A stretch of DNA of 64,000 nt from Buttiauxella agrestis (GTDB taxonomy: Bacteria > Pseudomonadota > Gammaproteobacteria > Enterobacterales > Enterobacteriaceae): positions 186,001 through 250,000 of the forward strand of contig NZ_UIGI01000001.1 of assembly GCF_900446255.1 (NCBI RefSeq), read 5' to 3'. A program made the position numbers and the translations under genes. The stretch's first letter is position 1, and each line of letters begins with the position of its first letter. Below the pieces are notes generated by a model. That model made no database searches, had not been told where the DNA came from, and saw nothing but the letters and a program-made list of their open reading frames with translations. Below are positions 1 through 9,034 of the stretch, one piece after another.

Positions 1-1853
1 CGAGTTTCTGTTTCATCGACTTGCGTTTTTGACACTCGAAATATCGACACCACCTTCTCAAGTTGCACGGCTTGTTCTTCTAACGAACTGGCTGCTGCGG
101 AAGATTCTTCGACCAACGCCGCATTTTGCTGCGTAGTGGTATCCATTTCTGCCATCGCCTGCGCAATCTGCGCAATACCGCGGCTCTGTTCATCCGTGGC
201 GGCGGCAATCTCACTCATAATATCCCGCACCTGGATGACTGAAGTTTCGATGTTATCCATCGCCACACCTGCACCTTCCACCAGACGGAAGCCCGAGTCG
301 ACATACGACGCCGACTCATGAATTAGCGCTTCAATCTCTTTCGCCGACTGCGCACTGCGCTGCGCCAGGTTGCGCACTTCGCCAGCGACTACCGCAAAAC
401 CTTTCCCTTGATCCCCTGCTCGTGCCGCTTCCACTGCCGCATTCAACGCCAGGATATTGGTCTGGAAGGCGATGCTATTAATCACCGTGGTGATTTCAGA
501 AATACGGTGCGAGCTGTTCTGCACGTTTTTCATGGTGTCGATAACCATCTTCGAAATCTGGCTACCTTCATTGGCTTTTTGCGAGGCCGCTTCCGCAAGT
601 TGGCGCGCATGTCGGGCGTTTTCGGCATTGAGCGCCACGGTTGAGGTCAGCTCTTCCATACTGGCGGCGGTTTCAACCACGGCGGCAGATTGCTGCTCGG
701 TACGCGAAGATAAGTCAATGTTCCCGGCGGCAATTTCAGATGACGAACGGGCCACGCTATCCACGCCATCACGCACATTTTGAATAATATTTTTCAGGTT
801 GTTATTCATCGTCGCCACGGCCTGCATCAACAAACCAGGTTCATCGCGACGCTGGCTTTCCAGTGTGCCGGTAAGGTCACCTTTAGCGATTTGTTCAGCA
901 ACCAGTAAGGTTTCATTGAGCGGACGGGTGATGGAGCGAGTCATTGCATACGCAATGAGAATGCCAAGCAATATGCCAATAATGGCGACAATCTCCATTT
1001 CACGTTCTGCTTTAACCACCACGTCTTCAGCCGCTTTCTGCTGGAGGAGATATAAGGTGTTAATTGTGCGAGTCAGTTCCACTGCGCTGTTGGTTAGTTT
1101 GATTGAGAGGGAATTCTGTAGCTTCCAGGCTTCGCGATAACTGGAAAGATTGGCAGAAAAACGCTGAATTTCAGTCACGCCTCTTGCCACCCAGCTTTGA
1201 TCTGCCGCTGACAATACAGGTAACAACTGTTGTGCAAGAGCGGTTCCGGCTGTTAAGCGGGCCTGCATCGTTTGTTCTAAGCCCTCACTTGGTTTGAGTT
1301 TGAAATCGTTAAGCGAAGAGTCGATGTCGTTCCAGCTAAATCCTAGCTGTGATACCAGGGTTTTTTGCGCGTCTGGCAGCGCATCGTTGCGGCTCAATTT
1401 ATCTGCCAGCACCGATTTTTTATATAAATCCTGCGAATTCATATGATCTTCAATGCTCTTCTTTTGATTCAGAGCATTAATGAACGGTGCGGTATTCGCC
1501 ATATAATTATTCACCGCACTTTCAGTTTTCAGTAGCGCAGCGAGTCCCTGCGGGGACCATTTTAATTTCTTAAGTTTAGCAATCTGCTCCATCATGCCAT
1601 TCAGGGAATGGTTATTCTGTTCAAGATATTGTAGATCGTAGGTATATTGATAATTGGTACGGCTTAAGCGCGCAACGGTCAGGTCGTTATTTAACTCGCT
1701 GGTTATTGCACTTTTATTAATTTTGTCCTGAATGTCATTTAAGCCAATCATTGCCGAGATAACAATAATAATGGTGACTAAAAAGACAATTGCGAAGCCT
1801 AAGTATAGCTTCTTGCTAACTTTTAAATTTGAGAAAGCGTTAAATATACTCAT
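1..1853 (-). CDS. Methyl-accepting chemotaxis protein (3' end outside window)
   Basis: Inner-membrane chemoreceptor that signals to CheW/CheA. It reads open from the ATG at 1853 to the window edge (617 codons, no stop). TM1 is about residues 13-35. A periplasmic ligand domain of roughly 250 residues follows, then TM2 at about 285-307, a HAMP domain, and a cytoplasmic coiled coil. The hairpin tip is unmistakable (NSIAFQTNILALNAAVEAAR, about residues 457-476) and the sequence after it ends in a typical MCP tail rich in Glu and Gln. The ligand domain is longer than the usual four-helix bundle of Tar/Tsr and looks all-helical, so a helical bimodular (HBM) sensor is possible; this is inference. 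Ligand unknown. Probably only the last few codons are missing. Confidence 0.95.
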   Translation of the reverse strand, partial: MSIFNAFSNLKVSKKLYLGFAIVFLVTIIIVISAMIGLNDIQDKINKSAITSELNNDLTVARLSRTNYQYTYDLQYLEQNNHSLNGMMEQIAKLKKLKWSPQGLAALLKTESAVNNYMANTAPFINALNQKKSIEDHMNSQDLYKKSVLADKLSRNDALPDAQKTLVSQLGFSWNDIDSSLNDFKLKPSEGLEQTMQARLTAGTALAQQLLPVLSAADQSWVARGVTEIQRFSANLSSYREAWKLQNSLSIKLTNSAVELTRTINTLYLLQQKAAEDVVVKAEREMEIVAIIGILLGILIAYAMTRSITRPLNETLLVAEQIAKGDLTGTLESQRRDEPGLLMQAVATMNNNLKNIIQNVRDGVDSVARSSSEIAAGNIDLSSRTEQQSAAVVETAASMEELTSTVALNAENARHARQLAEAASQKANEGSQISKMVIDTMKNVQNSSHRISEITTVINSIAFQTNILALNAAVEAARAGDQGKGFAVVAGEVRNLAQRSAQSAKEIEALIHESASYVDSGFRLVEGAGVAMDNIETSVIQVRDIMSEIAAATDEQSRGIAQIAQAMAEMDTTTQQNAALVEESSAAASSLEEQAVQLEKVVSIFRVSKTQVDETET

Positions 1854-2012
1854 GTTTTATCCATTAATGGCGGCCAGGCCTTTGGTGAGCGTTGTTTTTT
1901 AAAATTGCTATCATTCTAATAATACAAGTGTGGGCTTTTATAAATACCCTCATCAACACTGGATTAACGAACGGAGAGGTCGCGTGAACCCACCACCAAT
2001 GAAGGTATTTAT

Positions 2013-2047
2013 AAAAAAAAGGCCCTAAGTATTTTCATAATCAGGGC
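2013..2047 (-). terminator. Possible weak intrinsic terminator after the winged-helix gene
   Basis: On the minus strand, a GCCCT/AGGGC stem (arms 2043-2047 and 2022-2026) with a 16-nt loop is followed by eight U residues (2013-2020). The stem is short, so this is only a moderate candidate. It lies 50 bp downstream of the gene ending at 2096 and before the chemoreceptor gene. Confidence 0.4.
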
Positions 2048-2095
2048 AAATGCATCCTACGTGGTCGCACTTACTCAAGGTGTGACCTTATGGTG

Positions 2096-2530
2096 TTATT
2101 CCTTTTCTCTCCCAGAGGTAAGGCTGAGATCACTTATTCGGTAATAAATGGGTGTTACGTCTACATAATTAATTATATAACCACTGCCTTTCATGTTTAG
2201 GATGAAATCGCCTGGCAATCCCAACAGGTGTAGTTTTTTATTGAGGTTGTTTAACACCTGCCATAAACGTTGTGTTGATGGTATGAGGTTGTTTTCTTCC
2301 CATACATTTTTAAGTAACTCGTCTTTCGTGACTTTTTTATGTCGCGCATGTAATAACAGATAAATAAATAGCTGTAACATGGTTCCATTAAAAAATATCG
2401 AACCAAAAATGAAGCTTCGCTCTGTGCCACTGGCTGGAAGTCGGTATATCCTTCCGTTATCAATATCGAAATGGATTTCTTTGCCGATCATAAATCCATG
2501 CAATTGATAGTCCATATCTTTCATGCTCAT
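2096..2530 (-). CDS. Soluble winged-helix (OmpR/CadC-type) transcriptional regulator
   Basis: A 144-residue protein whose central part (about residues 45-120) has the pattern of the OmpR/CadC C-terminal winged helix: a hydrophobic helix rich in Leu, KVTKDELLKNVWEE as the helix before the turn, a recognition-helix segment (STQRLWQVLNNLNKKL) and a final hairpin (MKGSGYIIN). There is no transmembrane segment and no receiver domain, so it is a stand-alone DNA-binding domain. It is divergent from the membrane-bound regulator at 3142, with 610 bp between them. Several Met codons crowd the N-terminus and none has a strong ribosome site, so the start is uncertain by a few residues. Target genes are unknown; the neighbouring regulator pair is a reasonable guess. 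Confidence 0.75.
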   Translation of the reverse strand: MSMKDMDYQLHGFMIGKEIHFDIDNGRIYRLPASGTERSFIFGSIFFNGTMLQLFIYLLLHARHKKVTKDELLKNVWEENNLIPSTQRLWQVLNNLNKKLHLLGLPGDFILNMKGSGYIINYVDVTPIYYRISDLSLTSGREKE

Positions 2531-3141
2531 ATAAAATAAATCCGACTGTTGTACCGTTGCCCGTGTTCATTTCCTATAAGCCCTACTCTTTATAAGGGAG
2601 GATTATATGACTACCGTGAATACTTACAATATATGGTGCAACAGAGCAGATCACGGCCAGCTTACGGATATACATGGAGTTTAAAACTTGTTTCATCTGA
2701 TTATTTGGAATAAAAAACTACTCTTTTGCAAATCACATCGCTTACATACGGAAAACCATTATGAGTGCATGACTCAAGATAAAAATCTAAATTAATTATC
2801 ATTGGTAGCATGTTGCTCTGGTTTGACCACTAATTGTCTGTTTTAGAAATCTATTTAATTTCCTTTCATCAGTGCGGTTATCTGCGATTAATCTTAAAAT
2901 TTTTAAGGTCATTACGGCAGAGGGCGTTTTCGAGATGGAACTAGCTTAGCGATTTTGTCCGGCAGGAGGAGTGATTTTCTATGAATTATACTTAGTCAGA
3001 AATCCGGTAATAGAGATGAAGGCTGGTAACATAAAATTGTAATTTATTGATTATAAAATTAAAAAATCTGAATCAGGTTTTTTGCTGCGACGTTTCACTC
3101 AATGAAGCCGCTTTGAGGGTTAAAATTTCGGCGAGGATAAA
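2531..3141. other. AT-rich 0.6-kb region between divergent regulators
   Basis: A long non-coding interval between two divergent winged-helix regulator genes, with base composition clearly more AT-rich than the flanking genes. It holds one small ORF with a good ribosome site (see 2607-2684) and otherwise only very short reading frames. Such AT-rich spacers next to ToxR/CadC-type genes are commonly H-NS targets; that is inference here. Confidence 0.5.
2607..2684 (+). CDS. Candidate small protein or leader peptide, 25 aa
   Basis: ATG at 2607 is preceded by a strong Shine-Dalgarno sequence (AAGGGAGG, about 7 nt spacing) and opens a 25-codon frame ending in TAA at 2684. The peptide starts MTTVNTYNIW and has no obvious membrane segment. 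No family is recognised. The quality of the ribosome site in an otherwise AT-rich spacer is the only support, so it may be chance. Confidence 0.3.
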   Translation: MTTVNTYNIWCNRADHGQLTDIHGV

Positions 3142-3951
3142 ATGATGAACACCGTCTTTTTGATCAATGACACGCTTCTTTTCGACCCGAATGATCACAG
3201 TCTGCGTCCAATCGAAGGGCTGCCTGGCAGCAGGGTCGTTATTCATACTCCGGCAAGTGAATGCTTACTGCTTTTACTGCGGCACAATCACCAGGTCTTA
3301 ACCCAACGGTTTCTCTTTGAGCAGGTATGGGAGAAGCAAGGGGCGGTGGTCACCACCAATGCGCTCTATCAAAGCATAGCCTCGCTCAGAAAAGGGCTTC
3401 ATGCGGCCGGGCTTACGGAAAATATTATAAAAACCGTCCCGAAGATGGGGTTTAAATCGGTGGCTACTGTTCGTGAAGGAACAGCCGATGAGTTTATCGT
3501 TCCAGTACCTGTCATCTCGTTACCGCCAGCGGGTGTAAATAAAGCGGCCGAAACGGCACTTTACGAACTGCCACAACGTAGAACGCGCGTTGCTGACTTT
3601 TTTAATTCACGTTTGGCATATCTGCTGGCTGGCATCGCATTTATTCTTTCTTGTGGCGTCGTTTATATGCAGCGCGCGGGGGGAGAATCTTTCTATTCCG
3701 ATTACAGTTACATCGGGCAGGTCAATGGTTGTTTGCTTTATTCCTCCTGGTCTGGTGAAGAGAAAAGTGCTCAAACTTTTCGTGCACTGGGTAGCCGTTA
3801 TTCTTTGACTTGCAAATCGGGAGGGGTTGCTTATTTAACCCTCAATCGTTCTCTGCAAGGTTTATCCGTATTGATATGTGACCGGAAAATTGCATACAGC
3901 ACGGCTGAGTGCCAATCTTACATATTCAGGAAAGATCGCTATGAAAGCTAG
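3142..3951 (+). CDS. ToxR/CadC/MarT-like membrane-bound transcriptional regulator
   Basis: 269 residues. Residues about 1-110 are an OmpR-type winged helix (FLFEQVWEKQGAVVTTNALY, then a helix with SLRKGLHAAG and the wing KTVPKMGFKSV). A linker follows, then one membrane segment at about 157-176 (LAYLLAGIAFILSCGVVYM) and a C-terminal periplasmic part of about 90 residues with several Cys. This is the ToxR/CadC architecture: cytoplasmic DNA binding with a periplasmic sensor. It overlaps the next gene by 11 nt, and that gene is FidL-like, which points to the MarT-FidL pair known from Salmonella SPI-3. Two ATGs start the frame, with GAGGATAAA just upstream. Regulated genes are not visible here. 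Confidence 0.85.
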   Translation: MMNTVFLINDTLLFDPNDHSLRPIEGLPGSRVVIHTPASECLLLLLRHNHQVLTQRFLFEQVWEKQGAVVTTNALYQSIASLRKGLHAAGLTENIIKTVPKMGFKSVATVREGTADEFIVPVPVISLPPAGVNKAAETALYELPQRRTRVADFFNSRLAYLLAGIAFILSCGVVYMQRAGGESFYSDYSYIGQVNGCLLYSSWSGEEKSAQTFRALGSRYSLTCKSGGVAYLTLNRSLQGLSVLICDRKIAYSTAECQSYIFRKDRYES

Positions 3952-4414
3952 CAAAAGGGTGGCGTGTTGGGTGCTGATCGTTTTATTGATTGCTTTACCT
4001 TTAATATTTGCCTGGTATCAGGCATATAAACGCGATCACTTTTCTTGTGATGCTACCGCAACCATTGTTGGTAAAAATATCAGCTACGAGATGATTACCC
4101 ATTTTGTCTTTAATGAGGGCGCCGGGACTTATACGGCATCCGGACAACTGCACGAAGAAGGCAAGCCAGAGATGAATACCAATAACCATTTCACCTTTAA
4201 ATACTGGCACGAAGAGGAGAAAATCATCATGATCTCGAAAGAAAATAGCGGGATGGAGAATATTTTCAGCCACTATTTCCCCTATACACCTGATTTCTTT
4301 TTGTACCGTGAGCGAGGCATTAGCCTGGAAATTAAACGTGAAAACGCATCGAGCTATTTGTTTAGCTACGATGGCACCCCGCTGTTTTATTGCACGCTAA
4401 CAAAGACGAATTGA
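3941..4414 (+). CDS. FidL-like putative inner-membrane protein
   Basis: 157 residues when started at the ATG at 3941, which follows AGGAAAG with suitable spacing; a longer in-frame start at 3878 lies deep inside the upstream gene and is unlikely. The N-terminus (about residues 9-27) is one hydrophobic segment, WVLIVLLIALPLIFAWY, followed by a soluble, presumably periplasmic, beta-rich part (HFSCDATATIVGKN onward). Size, topology and position behind a MarT-like regulator match FidL-type proteins, where such small partners are thought to modulate the membrane regulator. Function of the family is poorly known; the modulation role is inference from the 11-nt overlap with the regulator gene. Confidence 0.75.
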   Translation: MKASKRVACWVLIVLLIALPLIFAWYQAYKRDHFSCDATATIVGKNISYEMITHFVFNEGAGTYTASGQLHEEGKPEMNTNNHFTFKYWHEEEKIIMISKENSGMENIFSHYFPYTPDFFLYRERGISLEIKRENASSYLFSYDGTPLFYCTLTKTN

Positions 4415-4428
4415 ACCTTAAGCCAAAT

Positions 4429-5253
4429 TTAATCCGAATTAATATGCACTTTACAATAGCGCCGCTTCCATGCCGCGGGCGTCAATCCCATCGTTTTACG
4501 AAACACCTTCCTGAAATAGCCCACATCCTGAAACCCACTGCGCTGCGCCACTTCGCTTAACGAACAAGAATCACTAATCAGCATTTTCTCTGCACTGAGT
4601 ACGCGCTGGCGGTGAATAGCCTCGGTGATGGTTAATTCAAATGTCTGCCGGTAAACACGGCCAAGATAATCCGCATTGCAATGTAATTGACTGGCGAGTG
4701 ATGACGTCGAAACCGGCAGATGAAATTGTGTACGGATTAACTGCTGGGCTTTATACGCCAACGCCACGCCGCTGTTGTCGGCCTGGGGATTGTCATTCGC
4801 CGCCACTGAAAGTTGCTGCATGATCAACAATAAAATTAGCTCCAGCGAGTCGCTACGGTTAATGGCTTCCTGTTCGCTTAAAAACTGGCGAAATAAAGAA
4901 ATAACATATTGTGGATTAATCACTTGCCCATGCTGTGGCATAGAAATTAATGAAACCGGGTAGTCTGATGGATTATCGCCATGTGAATTGAGTTCAAAAT
5001 GCAGCCAGTAAAATTTTAAATCAGCGGGGAAGTTGCCCACCCCGACATGTTTCCGATGTGGCCAGAGCAATAAACTTTCCCCCGCCTTAACGCTGAAAAG
5101 CGTGTCCTCTTCTTTGATCGTAAGTGTCCCTTTTTCAACGAAAATCAGCTCCCACGAGTCCAGTTCCCGCTGTGGATGGCTGCCCACACCACGTGAAATA
5201 AACAAACCACCGTTTTGCACGCGAAGTGGTAAAGATATTTTTAAATCAAACAA
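4429..5253 (-). CDS. AraC-family regulator of the arabinofuranoside locus (TTG start)
   Basis: 274 residues: an N-terminal cupin-type sugar-sensing half (about 1-150, GVGSHPQRELDSWELIFVEKG) and a C-terminal AraC DNA-binding half with two helix-turn-helix units (SSLASQLHCNADYLGRVYRQ and LSEVAQRSGFQDVGYFRKVF). The frame has no Met before about residue 105, and a TAA stop sits directly upstream of the TTG at 5253-5251; GAGGA lies 8-9 nt before it. TTG is therefore the only sensible start. The gene is divergent from the GPH transporter and GH127 genes, so it is most likely their activator responding to L-arabinose or an arabinofuranoside (inference). Confidence 0.9.
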   Translation of the reverse strand: MFDLKISLPLRVQNGGLFISRGVGSHPQRELDSWELIFVEKGTLTIKEEDTLFSVKAGESLLLWPHRKHVGVGNFPADLKFYWLHFELNSHGDNPSDYPVSLISMPQHGQVINPQYVISLFRQFLSEQEAINRSDSLELILLLIMQQLSVAANDNPQADNSGVALAYKAQQLIRTQFHLPVSTSSLASQLHCNADYLGRVYRQTFELTITEAIHRQRVLSAEKMLISDSCSLSEVAQRSGFQDVGYFRKVFRKTMGLTPAAWKRRYCKVHINSD

Positions 5254-5608
5254 TTACGTAATCCTCAAATCCATTCCTCAGCCATAGTGTAGATAAAATA
5301 AACCGGGCGGTGGATTTGTCGCAGGCGTTTGGCGATCTCCTTCACAGTTTTATCCTCAGGTCGGAATTGTCATCTTTTTATACTTTTCTATCGCCTTGTT
5401 GGTATATGGATTGAGTGTCAATTTATTGGGGTATACCCGTCATAATTCAAGCCGCATCTTTGTTGGCTGCGTTCACTTACCCGAATCACTTACTTATGTA
5501 AGCTCATCGGGATGCGTTTACTTGCCGCCTCGATGCAACTCGAATTATTTAGGGTAAGCAATAATAAAAACTTCCGGTTCTTAATCTGAAACGAGGTGTA
5601 AATAAATC
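5254..5608. promoter_or_regulatory. Divergent control region of the arabinofuranoside locus
   Basis: A 355-bp spacer between the AraC gene and the transporter. The left half (5254-5429) should carry the promoters and AraC sites; I could not pick a convincing direct repeat or -35/-10 pair by eye. The right half is occupied by a full ERIC element (5430-5556), so any transporter promoter to the left must be transcribed through it. Confidence 0.5.
5430..5556. repeat. ERIC element (127 bp)
   Basis: Starts with GTATACCCGTCATAATTCAA and ends near TCGAATTATTTAGGGTA, with the central ERIC core (ATCACTTACTTATGTAAGCT) and the two inner motifs GTTGGCTGCG and CTTGCCGCCT. Length is the canonical 127 bp. 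The copy at 15446-15572 matches it closely. It lies in the 5' leader of the transporter gene and would fold into a long hairpin if transcribed. Confidence 0.9.
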
Positions 5609-7012
5609 ATGACCTCTACCCCTATAAATAATACTGATATTGCGGCTACAGATTTAAATGACAGGCTCTCGGTACGCGAGAAAATAGGTTACGGATTAGG
5701 TGATGCAGGCGGAACGGTTATTACCTGCCTTATCATGAACTTCCTGACTTTTTTCTACACAGATGTTTTCGGTTTGACCCCTGCAATTGTCGGCACGTTG
5801 TTTATTGCATTACGTGTTTTCGACGCGATTTCTGACCCGCTGATGGGCATTCTGGCTGACCGTACGCAAAGCCGTTTTGGCCGCTTTCGCCCATGGCAAT
5901 TGTGGGTTGCTGTGCCAATTGGCGTGATCGGCGTGCTGACGTTTACGGTGCCGGATCTGAGCGCCAATATGAAAATCCTCTGGGCATTCGGAACTTATCT
6001 TCTGCTTTCCGTGGGTTACACCGCCATCAACGTACCGTATTGCGCGCTAATCAACACCATGACCACGCGCCACGATGAAGTGATTTCCTGCCAGTCCTGG
6101 CGCTTTGTGTTATGCGGTGTGGCGGGCTTCTTAGTGTCGGTTGGCCTGCCGTGGTTGGTGGAAATCATCGGCCAGGGAAATGCCGCGAAAGGCTACCAGA
6201 TGGGGGTTGGCATTTTGTGTGCCGTGGCGGTGGTGATGTTCCTGTGCTGCTTCTTCTGGGTTCGTGAACGTGTGCCACTGGCGCTGATGGGCAAATTTAC
6301 TCTGCGCGAACACCTGGCGGGTTTGCGTAAAAACGACCAGCTATTACTGAGCCTGGTGATGTCGTTCCTGCTCATTAACGTGTTTAACTTGCGCGGCGGC
6401 GGCTACATGTATTTCATCACTTATGTGCTGCAAGGCAGCGCCGGGTTTGCCTCGCTGTTCTTCACGATGGTGACATTCGCATCCATCCTCGGCGCGGTGA
6501 TTGTGAACCCGCTCGCCAAACGCTTTGATACCGTAAAACTCTACTATTACACCAACCTGGTTTTAGCGGTGTTGGCCGCGGGGATGTGGCTTTTGCCGAC
6601 GGGCGCGGCGTTCCAGACCTTATGGCTGCTGGTGATTCTGGCTAACGGCATCATTCTTGGATTCACTCTGCCACTGCACTTTTCCATCATGGCGTTTGCC
6701 GATGACTACGGCGAGTGGAAAACCGGCGTGCGTTCATCGGGGATGAACTTCGCATTCAATCTTTTCTTCATCAAATTAGCCTGGGCTGCTAGCGCCGGGA
6801 TCATCAGCCTGGTGTTTATTTTCGTGGCCTATCAACCCGGCCCGGAACACCAGACGGCGGCCTCACTTTCTGGCATTACCGCGCTGGAAACGCTGCTGCC
6901 AGCCGTATTCCACCTGTTACTGGCTCTGGCGATTCGCCGTTGCCGTTTGAATAATCCTATGATGGCGCAGATTTCCACTGACTTACGTCAGCGCCATGTC
7001 CAGACCGCCTGA
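5609..7012 (+). CDS. GPH-family sugar:cation symporter (XynT/YicJ-like)
   Basis: 467 residues with 12 predicted membrane segments. It shows the glycoside-pentoside-hexuronide (MelB) family hallmarks: an N-terminal [12 protein letters not shown] start, [18 protein letters not shown] in the first cytoplasmic loop region and RFGRFRPW just after, which form the cation and sugar site in MelB relatives. It is 9 bp upstream of the GH127 gene, so the two form an operon. The probable substrate is an L-arabinofuranosyl di- or oligosaccharide imported intact and cut in the cytoplasm; neither protein has a signal peptide other than the membrane segments here. Substrate assignment is inference from context. 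Confidence 0.9.
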   Translation: MTSTPINNTDIAATDLNDRLSVREKIGYGLGDAGGTVITCLIMNFLTFFYTDVFGLTPAIVGTLFIALRVFDAISDPLMGILADRTQSRFGRFRPWQLWVAVPIGVIGVLTFTVPDLSANMKILWAFGTYLLLSVGYTAINVPYCALINTMTTRHDEVISCQSWRFVLCGVAGFLVSVGLPWLVEIIGQGNAAKGYQMGVGILCAVAVVMFLCCFFWVRERVPLALMGKFTLREHLAGLRKNDQLLLSLVMSFLLINVFNLRGGGYMYFITYVLQGSAGFASLFFTMVTFASILGAVIVNPLAKRFDTVKLYYYTNLVLAVLAAGMWLLPTGAAFQTLWLLVILANGIILGFTLPLHFSIMAFADDYGEWKTGVRSSGMNFAFNLFFIKLAWAASAGIISLVFIFVAYQPGPEHQTAASLSGITALETLLPAVFHLLLALAIRRCRLNNPMMAQISTDLRQRHVQTA

Positions 7013-7021
7013 GGAGTTGTT

Positions 7022-8989
7022 ATGAATCAGCCTGATATTTTACAGGAAGTAGACCTGCACCAACTGAAAGTGACCGATGCGTTTTTAGGCCAGTATCAGC
7101 GTCTGGTGCGCGACGTGGTGATCCCGTATCAGTGGGATGCCCTGAACGACCGCATTCCCGAAGCGGACCCGAGCCACGCCATCGAAAACTTTGAAATCGC
7201 GGCGGGGCGCAAAGAAGGCGAGTTTTACGGCATGGTTTTCCAGGACAGCGACGTGGCGAAATGGCTCGAAGCGGTGGCGTGGTCGCTGTGCCAGAAGCCG
7301 GATGCGGAGCTTGAAAAAACTGCCGATGACGTTATCGAACTGGTGGAGGCGGCGCAGTGCGAAGACGGGTATCTGAATACTTATTTCACCGTAAAAGCTC
7401 CGGATGAGCGCTGGACGAACCTCGCTGAATGCCACGAGCTTTACTGCGCCGGGCACATGATTGAAGCAGGTGTCGCGTTCTTTCAGGCGACCGGAAAACG
7501 CCGCCTGCTGGATGTGGTATGCCGTCTGGCTGACCATATCGACCGCGTGTTTGGCTCAGGCGTTAATCAGCTTCATGGCTATCCAGGCCATCCGGAAATC
7601 GAACTGGCGCTGATGCGTTTATATGAAGTGACGGACAATCCGCGCTATCTAAATCTGGTGAATTACTTCGTTGAAGAACGTGGAGCGCAGCCGCATTTTT
7701 ACGATATCGAATATGAAAAACGTGGGCGTACCTCGCACTGGAACATTCACGGCCCAGCCTGGATGGTGAAAGACAAAGCCTACAGCCAGGCGCATGAACC
7801 GCTGGCGTTGCAGCAAACAGCCATCGGCCACGCGGTGCGTTTTGTCTATTTAATGGCAGGCGTCGCGCACCTGGCGCGTCTGCACAAAGACGAGGAAAAA
7901 CGCCAGACCTGCCTGCGCCTGTGGGACAACATGGTGCAGCGCCAGCTGTACATTACCGGCGGTATCGGTTCGCAAAGCAGCGGCGAAGCGTTCAGCTCGG
8001 ATTACGATTTGCCGAATGACACGGTGTACGCCGAAAGCTGTGCGTCCATTGGGCTGATGATGTACGCCCGCCGCATGCTGCAAATGGAAGCCGACAGCCG
8101 CTTTGCCGATGTGATGGAACGCGCGCTATACAACACAGTTTTGGGCGGCATGGCGCTGGACGGCAAACATTTCTTTTATGTGAACCCGTTGGAAGTGCAC
8201 CCGAAAACGCTGGCCTTCAACCATATTTACGACCACGTAAAACCGGTTCGCCAACGCTGGTTTGGTTGCGCCTGCTGCCCGCCGAATATCGCACGCGTGC
8301 TGACTTCGCTCGGCCACTACATTTACACGCCGCAGCCGGAAGCGCTGTATGTGCATCTGTATGTCGGCAACGAAATGGCAGTGCCGGTGAGCGGTAAAGA
8401 GCTGCGCCTGAAAATCAGCGGTAATTATCCGTGGGATGAGCAGATAGACATTGCCGTGACGTCGCCGCAAGCCGTGCAACATACCCTTGCGCTACGTTTA
8501 CCGGACTGGTGCGAAAACCCGCAGGTGTTGCTCAATGGCGAGAGTTGCGCTGGGGAGATCCGAAAAGGTTATCTGCATATTCACCGCCTGTGGCAGGAGG
8601 GCGACACCCTTCGTCTGACGCTGCCGATGCCGGTTCGTCGCGTGTACGGCAATCCGCTGTTGCGCCATATTGCAGGCAAAGTTGCGGTGCAACGTGGGCC
8701 GCTGGTTTATTGCCTGGAAGAGGCGGATAACGGTGCCGAATTGCATAACCTGTATTTGCCGAAAGAGAGCACTTTCAGCCTGATTGAAGGCAAAGGTTTG
8801 TTCGCCCACAAAGTGCTGATTCAGGCTGACGGCGAGCGTAAGTCATGTGAGCAGGCATCTTCACAGGCGTTGTATCACTATGATAATTCGCCAGTAAACA
8901 CCGAAGCGAAAAAGCTGACCTTTATTCCGTGGTTTAGTTGGGCGAACCGTGGGGAAGGGGAAATGCGGATCTGGGTTAACGGCGAGTAA
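7022..8989 (+). CDS. GH127 beta-L-arabinofuranosidase, cytoplasmic
   Basis: 655 residues, the usual size for glycoside hydrolase family 127. No signal peptide. Family features: EDGYLNTYF (about 114-122), the GGIGS segment near 313, YAESCAS with Glu338 and Cys340, and FGCACCPPN with Cys418 and Cys419. In the characterised enzyme HypBA1 a zinc ion is held by one Glu and three Cys and one Cys is the nucleophile; the residues here (Glu338, Cys340, Cys418, Cys419) fall at almost the same numbers. It releases L-arabinose from beta-linked L-arabinofuranosides. GAGGAG precedes the ATG. It follows the GPH symporter by 9 bp and is convergent with yiaV. Confidence 0.92.
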   Translation: MNQPDILQEVDLHQLKVTDAFLGQYQRLVRDVVIPYQWDALNDRIPEADPSHAIENFEIAAGRKEGEFYGMVFQDSDVAKWLEAVAWSLCQKPDAELEKTADDVIELVEAAQCEDGYLNTYFTVKAPDERWTNLAECHELYCAGHMIEAGVAFFQATGKRRLLDVVCRLADHIDRVFGSGVNQLHGYPGHPEIELALMRLYEVTDNPRYLNLVNYFVEERGAQPHFYDIEYEKRGRTSHWNIHGPAWMVKDKAYSQAHEPLALQQTAIGHAVRFVYLMAGVAHLARLHKDEEKRQTCLRLWDNMVQRQLYITGGIGSQSSGEAFSSDYDLPNDTVYAESCASIGLMMYARRMLQMEADSRFADVMERALYNTVLGGMALDGKHFFYVNPLEVHPKTLAFNHIYDHVKPVRQRWFGCACCPPNIARVLTSLGHYIYTPQPEALYVHLYVGNEMAVPVSGKELRLKISGNYPWDEQIDIAVTSPQAVQHTLALRLPDWCENPQVLLNGESCAGEIRKGYLHIHRLWQEGDTLRLTLPMPVRRVYGNPLLRHIAGKVAVQRGPLVYCLEEADNGAELHNLYLPKESTFSLIEGKGLFAHKVLIQADGERKSCEQASSQALYHYDNSPVNTEAKKLTFIPWFSWANRGEGEMRIWVNGE

Positions 8990-8999
8990 TCCAGGATCG

Positions 9000-9027
9000 A
9001 CGGGATCTCTGCTGCCAGAGATCCCGT
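9000..9027. terminator. Hairpin between convergent GH127 and yiaV genes
   Basis: An 11-bp perfect stem (ACGGGATCTCT and its complement) with a 6-nt loop lies 10 bp after the GH127 stop and 8 bp before the yiaV stop. There is no U tract on either strand, so it is either a weak bidirectional terminator or an mRNA 3' protecting hairpin. Confidence 0.5.
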
Positions 9028-9034
9028 TGATCGG

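Noticed and set aside
1860..1960. Possible flagellar (sigma-28) promoter for the chemoreceptor gene
   Set aside because: A TAAA and a GATA-like element are present on the minus strand, but the -10 match is poor, so I did not annotate it.
2982..2996. Four-codon frame after GGAGGAG at 2966
   Set aside because: Too short to assess; could be a chance ribosome site in the regulator spacer.
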